Shown here: one piece after another, positions 8,297 to 15,192 of the stretch | Layout of the letters: each line of letters opens with the position of its first letter | Position numbering within the stretch: the stretch's first letter is position 1 | Origin: DMER64 sp041652255 | Lineage (GTDB): Bacteria > Bacteroidota > Bacteroidia > Bacteroidales > UBA932 | Length of the DNA: 28,036 bases | Reading direction: 5' to 3' | Assembly (NCBI GenBank): GCA_041652255.1 | Contig: JBAZHT010000020.1 | Location: 1 to 28,036, forward strand | Translations under genes and position numbers: made by a program | Notes under the pieces: model-generated | The model's database searches: none | Seen by the model: only the letters and a program-made list of their open reading frames with translations | Told to the model about the DNA's origin: nothing

Positions 8297-8986
8297 AACA
8301 ACGGTCATGTTAAAGGCAACATAACCGATATTGAAGGCAACACCTATCAAACCATTACCGTAGGTTCCCAGGAATGGATGGCAGAGAACCTTAAGGTGAC
8401 CCGATACAGAAACGGCGACGCCATCCCCACGGGTTTGAGCCAGAGTGAATGGGATAACACAACAAATGGTGCTTATACCATTTATGACAACAATGAGAGC
8501 ATGGGGGAAGCCTATGGTCTGTTGTATAATTGATATGCAGCAACCAGTAACAAAGGGTTGTGCCCTGAAGACTGGCATGTACCCAGTGATGATGAATGGA
8601 CTCAATTCACAGATTATTTGATCGCCTCTAACAGCCAGGCAACGGAGGAAAACCTGGGAATTATGTTAAAATCCTGCCGTAAAGTCAATTCCTCTTTAGG
8701 GGGTAATTGTAACACATCCATACATCCACGATGGTCCTCGGGCGGCACACACGATGGCACTGATAACTTCGGTTTTGCTGCCCTTCCCGGCGGTGGGCTT
8801 TTAGGAGGCGGATACTACGATGGACTTGGAGACGTTGCCGTATGGTGGACTTCTTCTGAAATGACAGAGGGATCCTCAGATGATGTTGCCTGGTTCCGGG
8901 AGTTGGCACAGTACTACGAATTAGTTTACCGCAACTGGGAATGGAAAACTGATGGATTCAGCATCCGATGTGTACGAAATCTTTAG
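8201..8986 (+). pseudogene. Second FISUMP lipoprotein gene interrupted by an in-frame TGA
   Basis: The frame from the ATG at 8201 to the TAG at 8984 covers 261 codons and is broken only by TGA at 8531-8533. Translation reads AYGLLYN-stop-YAATSNKG where the upstream paralog reads VYGCLYN-W-YAVN, so a conserved Trp codon TGG has become TGA. Both sides remain in the same frame and keep FISUMP motifs (IEGNTYQTITVGSQEWMAEN before; LCPEDWHVP, GFAALPGGG, VWWTSS and FSIRCVRN after). The leader has a lipobox like its neighbour. With one nonsense change and no frameshift, decay must be recent, or it is a sequencing error. Unless the stop is read through, the product is a 110-residue fragment. It ends 3 nt from the convergent nnr stop. 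Confidence 0.85.
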
Positions 8987-8989
8987 TCA

Positions 8990-10468
8990 TTAAAGGTTTT
9001 TGATCAAATCCCCGGCCATGAGAAACGTATGTGCGCCGGAAGTTATTGCTTTATCTCCGGCCTTTCCGTGCAGATAGACCCCCAGTACCGCAGCAAGGGA
9101 GGGCTCATAGCCCTGCGCCAGCAATCCCAGGATAATCCCTGTCAGTACATCGCCGCTCCCTGCAGTGGCCATTCCCGGATTTCCGGTGGTATTAAACCAA
9201 TGAGGTCCCGAGGGGGTAGCAGTCAGTGTATACCTTCCTTTCAACACAACTACAAGACCCCTTTCCCGCGCCATTTTCACCGCCTGCATGGCCCTTTCCT
9301 GACCGTTTTTTGCCTTTGATTCTCCAAAGGCGGCGGCAAGCCGGTCAAATTCACCCGGATGCGGTGTGATCACGGTTCCTGCAGGGATCAGAGACATCAT
9401 CACCGGATTTGCCGAGATGGTATTCAGCGCATCGGCATCCAGCAGCAGAGACGGGGCCGGTTTCATTTCATTGAGTATACCCAGCAATTGACCCATGAGT
9501 CCCGAGGTTTCCGAGGCGGTTCCCATACCGGGACCGGCTCCGATCGCTGAAAATTCAATTTTCCCGTGAACCAGCCCTCCGGGCAGATCGCCTGTTACGT
9601 CTGTGCGTCTGTCCACCGAAAGCATGGCTTCCGGCAGGGAAGTGTAAAAAGCACCTTCAACGGCAGAAGGAATATGAACCGTCAATAATCCCGCTCCAGT
9701 GCGCAGGCAGGATTTTGCAGCCAGCAGGGCCGCCCCCATCTTACCCCGGCTCCCGGCAATAAGCAACGCGTGTCCGAACTTGTTTTTGTAGGAAAAAGGA
9801 TGGCGTTTCCCCGGGAAATGCTCATTAAAGAAATCAGGGGTGGTCATTACAAACGGACATTCCACTCCCGGGTAGTCCATGCTGCCCATCCCTATATCAA
9901 GCACTTTCCATTCTCCCGTGTAAGGATAAGCCTCGGCAAAAAAGAAGGAGAATTTGGGGAACTGGAACGCATATGTCACGTTTGCACGGACAATGGCTCC
10001 GGAGGGGTCCGGCAATCCTTCCCCGGGCAATCCGGAAGGGATATCCACGGCATAAACTTTTGTGTTCAGGTTGTTAAGACCTTCAATGATCCGGTAGTAA
10101 CGTCCGGTTACAGGCCGCGTCAGACCTGAACCGAACAGTCCGTCAATAACTACTGTACCCCGCTTGAATCCGGATAAAAGGCCCTGCCAAATGACATCCT
10201 GTTCGCTCTCAGCCAATGGCCCGGCAAAATCCATAAGCTGAACCTGCCACCCGTTTTCTGTAAGCAATTTCGCAATGGAACGCGCATCGGCCCCGTTATT
10301 CCCGGGACCGGCCACTACTAATACATTGCCGGGGACCTTCTCCTGCTGAAGAAATTCCTGTACAAAAGCACGAGCAGCCCTGGCTATCAACTGTTTTTCA
10401 GTCTCCCCTGTTTTTTCCATGAAAAGACTGTCTATAGCCCTGATGTCCTGTGTCCTGTAAACATTCAT
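8990..10468 (-). CDS. nnr: Bifunctional NAD(P)HX epimerase / ADP-dependent NAD(P)HX dehydratase
   Basis: The 492-residue protein fuses NnrE (YjeF N-terminal domain, about 1-215) to NnrD (about 225-492). The epimerase half shows VVAGPGNNGADARS (usually GxGNNGGDG, so one Gly is Ala here) and VYAVDIPSGLPGE. The dehydratase half shows KFGHALLIAGSRGKMGAA, ITPHPGEFDRL and the nucleotide-binding GNPGMATAGSGDVLTG. Together the domains convert damaged, hydrated NADH and NADPH back to the usable cofactors. It is the last gene of a run with nadD and gmk, 12 nt after nadD, so NAD synthesis and repair are probably co-expressed. A weak hairpin at 8981-8995 followed by T residues overlaps its end. Confidence 0.95.
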   Translation of the reverse strand: MNVYRTQDIRAIDSLFMEKTGETEKQLIARAARAFVQEFLQQEKVPGNVLVVAGPGNNGADARSIAKLLTENGWQVQLMDFAGPLAESEQDVIWQGLLSGFKRGTVVIDGLFGSGLTRPVTGRYYRIIEGLNNLNTKVYAVDIPSGLPGEGLPDPSGAIVRANVTYAFQFPKFSFFFAEAYPYTGEWKVLDIGMGSMDYPGVECPFVMTTPDFFNEHFPGKRHPFSYKNKFGHALLIAGSRGKMGAALLAAKSCLRTGAGLLTVHIPSAVEGAFYTSLPEAMLSVDRRTDVTGDLPGGLVHGKIEFSAIGAGPGMGTASETSGLMGQLLGILNEMKPAPSLLLDADALNTISANPVMMSLIPAGTVITPHPGEFDRLAAAFGESKAKNGQERAMQAVKMARERGLVVVLKGRYTLTATPSGPHWFNTTGNPGMATAGSGDVLTGIILGLLAQGYEPSLAAVLGVYLHGKAGDKAITSGAHTFLMAGDLIKNL

Positions 10469-10480
10469 GATGTGATCTTT

Positions 10481-11038
10481 TTAAACCAGGTAACCGTTCA
10501 TATTTTTCCCCGATTTTAGCCCGTCCCTTATAAATGTGGATGATATTGTGATTTCAGGAGCAGGCAATAAAACTAATTTTTTTGCAATACGTTTGTATTG
10601 GTCACACAAAGCCCGGTGGTCCACTCCCTGCCGGGGATATACATAAATAACAAATTCCTTCAGGATGGTTTCCCATTCATGCCATTGTTCAATAACGGCC
10701 AGGTTATCCCCTCCTATCACCGGAATAAAATACAGGCCGGGCTCTGTTTTCTGCAGGTAACGCAATGTGTGAATGGTATAAAGCGGTTCAGGCAAATGAA
10801 ATTCAACATTTGAAACGGCAACCGGCAGTTTTTTTTCTTTCATTATATCCCGGATATGTTCCAAACGTGAAGAAGGATTACCGGGGGCATACATTTCAAT
10901 ATCCTTCAGAGGATTGTGCGGAGAAACAACCAAACGAACCTCGTGCAGATCCGTAAAAGACACCAGGTAATTGATTATAGCCAGATGTCCAATATGAAAC
11001 GGATTGAATGAACCAAAATATAAACCGCACGTAATCAT
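10481..11038 (-). CDS. nadD: Nicotinate-nucleotide adenylyltransferase
   Basis: This 185-residue nucleotidyltransferase has the adenylyl-binding motif GLYFGSFNPFHIGH at residues 5-18 and the C-terminal ISSTFIRDGLKSG of the NadD family. VIGGDNLAVIEQWHEW in the middle also fits NadD. It makes nicotinate adenine dinucleotide from nicotinate mononucleotide and ATP, the penultimate step to NAD. It is slightly shorter than many NadD proteins (about 190-215) but has no missing core motif. The gene starts 1 nt after the gmk stop; gmk-nadD adjacency is common in Bacteroidota. NAD-repair nnr lies 12 nt downstream. Confidence 0.95.
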   Translation of the reverse strand: MITCGLYFGSFNPFHIGHLAIINYLVSFTDLHEVRLVVSPHNPLKDIEMYAPGNPSSRLEHIRDIMKEKKLPVAVSNVEFHLPEPLYTIHTLRYLQKTEPGLYFIPVIGGDNLAVIEQWHEWETILKEFVIYVYPRQGVDHRALCDQYKRIAKKLVLLPAPEITISSTFIRDGLKSGKNMNGYLV

Positions 11039-11039
11039 G

Positions 11040-11606
11040 TCAGCTCAAAAAAGCGGCTACTATCTCGGTAGCCTTATCCAGTGTATCTTCAAGGCGATCA
11101 TTCACCAAAACTACATCAAAATGCCTGGCGTCTTCCATTTCTACAGAGGCTTTTGCCAACCGTTCCTCAATGGCACGTGCCGAATCGGTTCCTCTTTTGG
11201 TGAGTCTTTCGCGCAAAACGTCCAGGGATGGAGGAGCCACAAATACAGATAACGCATCTTTTCCGAATTTCTTTTTCAGATTGATCCCTCCTTTCACATC
11301 TACGTCAAAAACAGCTATTTTATTCCCGTTCCAAATACGCTCCAGTTCCAGTTTCAACGTTCCGTAATACCTGTTTTTGTAGACTTCTTCCCATTCCACA
11401 AAAGCATCCTGCTGAATAAGTTCCCGGAATTCATCCCCGGAAATGAAATAATACTCTTTCCCGTTTTCTTCGTTTCCCCGTTTTGGCCGGGTAGTGGCGG
11501 TAATGGAAAAGTCCAGGTTTCGAAACGTTTCCATTAAATGATTCACAACGGTCGATTTTCCGGCACCCGAAGGAGCTGAAAAGATCAGGGCTTTCTTATT
11601 GCTCAT
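11040..11606 (-). CDS. gmk: Guanylate kinase
   Basis: From the ATG at 11606 the product is 188 residues. The P-loop SAPSGAGKS lies at 10-18, followed by the GMP-binding region TTRPKRGNEENGKEYYF and the catalytic and lid segments FDVDVKGG and LRERLTKRGTD. It phosphorylates GMP to GDP. The frame is open to 11636, but a GGAGGAT lies 4 nt upstream of the ATG at 11606 and the family begins just before the P-loop, so the shorter start is chosen. The start overlaps the creatininase-like gene by 11 nt. The stop is 1 nt from nadD. Confidence 0.97.
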   Translation of the reverse strand: MSNKKALIFSAPSGAGKSTVVNHLMETFRNLDFSITATTRPKRGNEENGKEYYFISGDEFRELIQQDAFVEWEEVYKNRYYGTLKLELERIWNGNKIAVFDVDVKGGINLKKKFGKDALSVFVAPPSLDVLRERLTKRGTDSARAIEERLAKASVEMEDARHFDVVLVNDRLEDTLDKATEIVAAFLS

Positions 11607-12363
11607 ACAGATCCTCCATTTTTTCAATACCTGCAAACTCTACCAGGAATCCCGCGATTTCTTTTATACAATCAGTTAAAAATTTCTCTCCTTTTTCAGG
11701 TGTGGAAGCCGACGGATCCCCTACTCCGGTATCGTCGGTTGTATAGATCCACCGCCTGGGTATCCAGGCCCATTTTTCGCGCAGGCCCTTCAATCTGAAA
11801 CGGTGCTCTTTTCCGGGTCCTGCTTTTTCAAGGGGAAGGACCAGCCCGGGACAGAGTGTCATCATTGAGGACGTTTCCATTTCATCGGCATGATCTCCCG
11901 GAAACTCAAAATACTGGGACACGGGACGTACCCGCCACCAATTTACCATGGCAATGAGCACTTCCGGAAAACGAAGTTCCATTTCCCGGATGGCGTTTTG
12001 AAAAGCGTTTCCTCCGTGTCCGTTCAATATGACCAGTTTGTTGATATCATGATGCAAAAGCACGGTCACAATATCTTCCAGAATGCGCTGTTGTGTGGAA
12101 GGATTCATATGCATGCAAAAAGGGATGTCCATTTGCCCTGAATTGACACCATAGGCCATGGAAGGCAACACCAGTGCCTTAACATTTTGTTCCCAGGCCA
12201 GGGCCGCACTGCGTTGTGCCACCTCGGTGGCCAGGTATGTATCGGTCCCGTATGGAAGGTGGTAATTGTGGGCTTCGGTCGCTCCCCAGGGAAGCACAGC
12301 TACCCGGTATTCTGTGTCCTTAACCGTATGCCAGTTGGTTTCCTGAAGTATGTAAGGTTTCAT
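11596..12363 (-). CDS. Creatininase-family amidohydrolase
   Basis: The 255-residue product has creatininase-family metal-site motifs: VLPWGATEAHNYHLPYGTD at 23-41 (family pattern PxGxxExHGxHLPxxTD), VILNGHGGN in the middle, and HADEMETSSMM later. Known members are hydrolases acting on creatinine, riboflavin-pathway formamides or cofactor precursors such as mycofactocin. The substrate here is unknown. The usual Gly after His in the first motif is Asn. It is the first gene of the gmk-nadD-nnr run and overlaps gmk by 11 nt, which hints at a role in nucleotide or cofactor metabolism, but this is inference. A TATATTTG box stands just upstream. Confidence 0.85.
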   Translation of the reverse strand: MKPYILQETNWHTVKDTEYRVAVLPWGATEAHNYHLPYGTDTYLATEVAQRSAALAWEQNVKALVLPSMAYGVNSGQMDIPFCMHMNPSTQQRILEDIVTVLLHHDINKLVILNGHGGNAFQNAIREMELRFPEVLIAMVNWWRVRPVSQYFEFPGDHADEMETSSMMTLCPGLVLPLEKAGPGKEHRFRLKGLREKWAWIPRRWIYTTDDTGVGDPSASTPEKGEKFLTDCIKEIAGFLVEFAGIEKMEDLYEQ

Positions 12364-12386
12364 TACAATTATAACTTTATCACTCT

Positions 12387-12418
12387 CAAATATACGCTAA
12401 AAGTCTTATCTTTGTAAA
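12387..12418 (-). promoter_or_regulatory. Promoter of the creatininase-gmk-nadD-nnr operon
   Basis: On the minus strand TTTA (12418-12415) is followed after 20 nt by TATATTTG (12394-12387), an exact TAnnTTTG. The box ends 23 nt upstream of the ATG at 12363. It interleaves with the divergent aldolase promoter. Confidence 0.6.
12407..12414 (+). promoter_or_regulatory. -7 box (TATCTTTG) for class II aldolase
   Basis: Exact match to TAnnTTTG, 42 nt upstream of the ATG at 12457, with an A-rich leader between. No convincing -33 TTTG is seen at 19-21 nt upstream, where the divergent promoter overlaps. Confidence 0.55.
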
Positions 12419-12456
12419 TTGAATAAAGGAAAACATCAAATATTAAATTCTAAAAT

Positions 12457-13419
12457 ATGGTATCATACAAAGATCTGGGCCTTGTAAATTCACGAGAAAT
12501 GTTTGCCAAGGCCGTCAAGGGCGGTTATGCCATCCCCGCTTTCAATTTTAACAATATGGAACAGATGCAGGCCATCATCAGTGCCTGCGTGGAAACAAAA
12601 TCACCGGTCATTCTCCAGGTATCCAGTGGCGCCCGCAAATACGCCAATCAGACACTTCTTCGTTATATGGCACAGGGAGCCGTAGAATACGCAAAAGAGC
12701 TGGGACATGCCATTCCCATCGTATTGCACCTGGACCACGGCGATTCTTTTGAATTGTGTAAAAACTGTATAGAATACGGCTTTTCATCGGTTATGATAGA
12801 CGGATCCCACCTTTCTTACGAAGAAAATGTGGAATTGACCCGCCGTGTTGTGGAATATGCCCACCAATACGATGTAACAGTGGAAGGAGAACTGGGTGTT
12901 CTGGCCGGCGTAGAAGACGACGTGAAAGCCGAACACCACACCTACACACAACCGGAAGAAGTGGAAGATTTTGTAAAACGTACCGGAGTCGATTCCCTGG
13001 CCATTTCCATAGGTACTTCCCACGGAGCCTACAAATTCAAACCGGGACAAAAAACCGAAATCCGCCTGGACATCCTGGCCGAGATCGAAAAACGTATCCC
13101 CGGATTCCCCATTGTTCTGCACGGTTCTTCCAGTGTTCCCCAGGATATAGTTGCCGAAATAAACCATTACGGAGGGAAACTGAAAGATTCCATTGGCATC
13201 CCGGAAGATCAACTCCGGAAGGCCGCACGTTCTGCCGTATGCAAGATCAATATTGACTCCGACGGCCGGCTTGCCATGACCGCAGCCATCCGTAAAGTCA
13301 TGGCCGAAAAACCCGAAGAATTTGACCCGCGCAAATACCTGGGACCGGCCCGTGATAAACTCAAAGAGTTGTACAAACACAAAGTAGTGAACGTACTTGG
13401 CTCCGACAATAAAGCCTGA
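12457..13419 (+). CDS. fba: Class II fructose-bisphosphate aldolase
   Basis: The 320-residue protein carries class II aldolase motifs: AIPAFNFNNMEQMQAII near the N-terminus, the zinc-binding VLHLDHGD, GFSSVMIDGSHLSYEENVE, the acidic EGELGVLAGVEDDV, GTSHGAYKF and VLHGSSSVP. These hold the zinc-binding His residues and the phosphate loop. It cleaves fructose-1,6-bisphosphate to dihydroxyacetone phosphate and glyceraldehyde-3-phosphate in glycolysis and runs in reverse in gluconeogenesis. It appears to be a single-gene unit with its own promoter and ends 16 nt from the convergent GH53 gene. A tagatose-bisphosphate specificity cannot be excluded from sequence. Confidence 0.93.
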   Translation: MVSYKDLGLVNSREMFAKAVKGGYAIPAFNFNNMEQMQAIISACVETKSPVILQVSSGARKYANQTLLRYMAQGAVEYAKELGHAIPIVLHLDHGDSFELCKNCIEYGFSSVMIDGSHLSYEENVELTRRVVEYAHQYDVTVEGELGVLAGVEDDVKAEHHTYTQPEEVEDFVKRTGVDSLAISIGTSHGAYKFKPGQKTEIRLDILAEIEKRIPGFPIVLHGSSSVPQDIVAEINHYGGKLKDSIGIPEDQLRKAARSAVCKINIDSDGRLAMTAAIRKVMAEKPEEFDPRKYLGPARDKLKELYKHKVVNVLGSDNKA

Positions 13420-13435
13420 AACGTTTTCCTATATG

Positions 13436-14563
13436 TTAACGGTTGAAGGTATCCATAACCGGTAAGGCATTACCGGTTTGGATGTCGAATACACCTCTGT
13501 GAAGTGTAAGGATGTTACCCGATGGAATGTAAGTCTCTTCCGGATACCAGTACATGAATCCGTTTACATTGGAAAAATCCCTGATCGTATCAATAAAATC
13601 TTCCATGAATTTCTTTTGACCCTGAGGCGATGCCGCATATTCCGGGGTGTAACCCGCATTATCCGGAATACCCCACGGATTGTTGGGAAAAGCCACTTCT
13701 ACCAGGTTTACTTTTTTGTCGGGAAAATTCATCCGGAGGCCTTCCAGGCAGGAACGAAGGTTTGATAGAGGACCGTGCCAAAACGGGTAATAGCTCAACC
13801 CAATGATGTCGTAATCCACGTTATGGATCTCCATCTGGTTGTAAAACTTCAGGGCTGTTTGCCGGTCTCCTCCCCTGTCGGTATGGATCATTACCCATGA
13901 ATTCGGGCATGTTTCCCTACAAGCCCTGGATGCCTGTGAAAGGATACGGCATAAATAAGACCACCTTCCCGCAGTGTTCCATTGCTCAGACCACACATCG
14001 GCACGAGCCGAATCCCATAACATACCGCTTGTTATTTCATTGCCTATCTGGATCATATCGGGAGTAGCCTGAATTTTTACCAGGGCAAGCAATGTTTCTT
14101 TTGTGTAGGTATAAATTTTTTCTGCCAGTTGATCCGCATTCAGACCTGCCCAGGCTGCAGGCTTGTATTGTTTGCCCGGATCGGCCCACGTATCTGAATA
14201 ATGATAATCCAACAATATTTTGAATCCCATGTTCCTGGCTTTCAGACTCAGATCTTTAACATAAGCCAGGTCCTGGCAGGCTGTTGATTGCAGATCGGGA
14301 TCCACAAACAGGCGAATTCTCATGTAATTGAATCCCCTTTCCCGGAAAAACGAGAGTACTTCCACATTTTGTCCCTGGTAATCGCGGTAAACGGCCCCGG
14401 CCATTTGCAATCTGGTTACCAGCGAAAGATCGGCTCCGACTATCCAGTCAGGCTGATCAACGGGATCCGTTCCGGGACCGGAAGGATCTTTCTTGTCACA
14501 ACCCGGGAAAAGCAAAAATATACCTGCCAATAAACAGATAAGCATGTGTCTTGTCATAGTCAT
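13436..14563 (-). CDS. GH53 arabinogalactan endo-beta-1,4-galactanase, lipoprotein
   Basis: The 375-residue product starts with a lipoprotein signal ending LLFPGC (Cys 22) and a Ser/Gly/Pro/Asp-rich linker, so it is likely membrane-anchored and possibly surface-exposed. GH53 features follow in order: WIVGADLSLV, FNYMRIRLFVDP, ILLDYHYSDTWADPGKQ, the acid/base Glu176 in IQIGNEITSGMLW, YDIIGLSYYPFWHG, and the nucleophile Glu289 in LVEVAFP. The family cleaves beta-1,4-galactan side chains of plant pectin. The ATG overlaps the marC stop by 4 nt (ATGA). No SusC/SusD pair, sigma regulator or other glycosidase is near, so this is not part of a visible polysaccharide utilisation locus. Confidence 0.93.
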   Translation of the reverse strand: MTMTRHMLICLLAGIFLLFPGCDKKDPSGPGTDPVDQPDWIVGADLSLVTRLQMAGAVYRDYQGQNVEVLSFFRERGFNYMRIRLFVDPDLQSTACQDLAYVKDLSLKARNMGFKILLDYHYSDTWADPGKQYKPAAWAGLNADQLAEKIYTYTKETLLALVKIQATPDMIQIGNEITSGMLWDSARADVWSEQWNTAGRWSYLCRILSQASRACRETCPNSWVMIHTDRGGDRQTALKFYNQMEIHNVDYDIIGLSYYPFWHGPLSNLRSCLEGLRMNFPDKKVNLVEVAFPNNPWGIPDNAGYTPEYAASPQGQKKFMEDFIDTIRDFSNVNGFMYWYPEETYIPSGNILTLHRGVFDIQTGNALPVMDTFNR

Positions 14564-15135
14564 CCAAATAAGACGGAAATATTTGAAACGAAAAGTTTTA
14601 CCGAAATGGCCAATAATATGATTCCGAAAAATTTCCGTAAGATATAAATACCACCTTTGCCCAGCAATTTTTCAGCCCAATCTACGTGACGCAAAACCAC
14701 GAAAACAATGATCATATTAAGTACTATGGCAATAGAAACGTTGATCAGGCTGTACTCGGCACGTAGTGACAGCACCGTGGTCAGGGTCCCGGTTCCTGCA
14801 ATAAGCGGAAAAACCAGGGGAACAATGGTAGCGGCATCCGGAGGACCATCGTTCTTGAAAATTTCAATACCAAAGATCATTTCCACTGCCAACACAAAAA
14901 TAACCAGGGATCCGGCTATGGCAAACGAAGAAATGTCCACACTGAACAGTCCCAGGATGGCTTCTCCCACAAATAAGAACAAGAAAATCAGCGCTGTAGA
15001 AATGACAGCAGCCATAAAAGGCTTAAATTTCCGGCCTTTGGCTTTCATATCAAGGATTATGGGAATTGATCCCGTTATATCTATCACGGCAAACAAAACC
15101 ATGAAAGCACTTATAATTTCCCTTAGTTTGATCAT
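14560..15135 (-). CDS. MarC-family integral membrane protein
   Basis: This 191-residue hydrophobic protein has about six membrane segments and MarC-family landmarks: FAVIDITGSIPIILD at the N-terminus, VFVLAVEMIFGIEIF, VPLVFPLIAGTGTLTTVLSL and a C-terminal helix pair with KFFGIILLAISVKLF. The family lies in the inner membrane; its transport or other role is not settled, and an early link to multiple antibiotic resistance has not held up. A TATCTTTG box lies 4 nt upstream of its ATG. It is the first gene of a two-gene unit with the GH53 enzyme, whose start overlaps its stop. Confidence 0.93.
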   Translation of the reverse strand: MIKLREIISAFMVLFAVIDITGSIPIILDMKAKGRKFKPFMAAVISTALIFLFLFVGEAILGLFSVDISSFAIAGSLVIFVLAVEMIFGIEIFKNDGPPDAATIVPLVFPLIAGTGTLTTVLSLRAEYSLINVSIAIVLNMIIVFVVLRHVDWAEKLLGKGGIYILRKFFGIILLAISVKLFVSNISVLFG

Positions 15136-15139
15136 GGTG

Positions 15140-15147
15140 CAAAGATA
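15140..15147 (-). promoter_or_regulatory. -7 box (TATCTTTG) abutting marC start
   Basis: Exact TAnnTTTG on the minus strand, separated from the marC ATG by only CACC. Transcription would begin at or within a few bases of the ATG, predicting a leaderless marC-GH53 mRNA. Confidence 0.6.
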
Positions 15148-15192
15148 TAAAACACTACATTTGTTCCACTTGTTTTCCCAAAATAGTTCATA

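Noticed and set aside
8531..8533. Selenocysteine or reassigned-code reading of the TGA in the FISUMP gene
   Set aside because: The paralog has Trp, not Cys, at this place, and TGA terminates other clear genes here (dnaJ, gmk, the serpin), so neither explanation fits.
8981..8995. Terminator between the FISUMP pseudogene and nnr
   Set aside because: CTTTA-GTCAT-TAAAG is only a 5-bp AT-rich stem followed by GGTTTTT and overlaps both stop codons; too weak to call.
12784..13380. 198-residue minus-strand frame opposite the aldolase
   Set aside because: Shadow of the strongly biased aldolase coding sequence; no promoter or motif.
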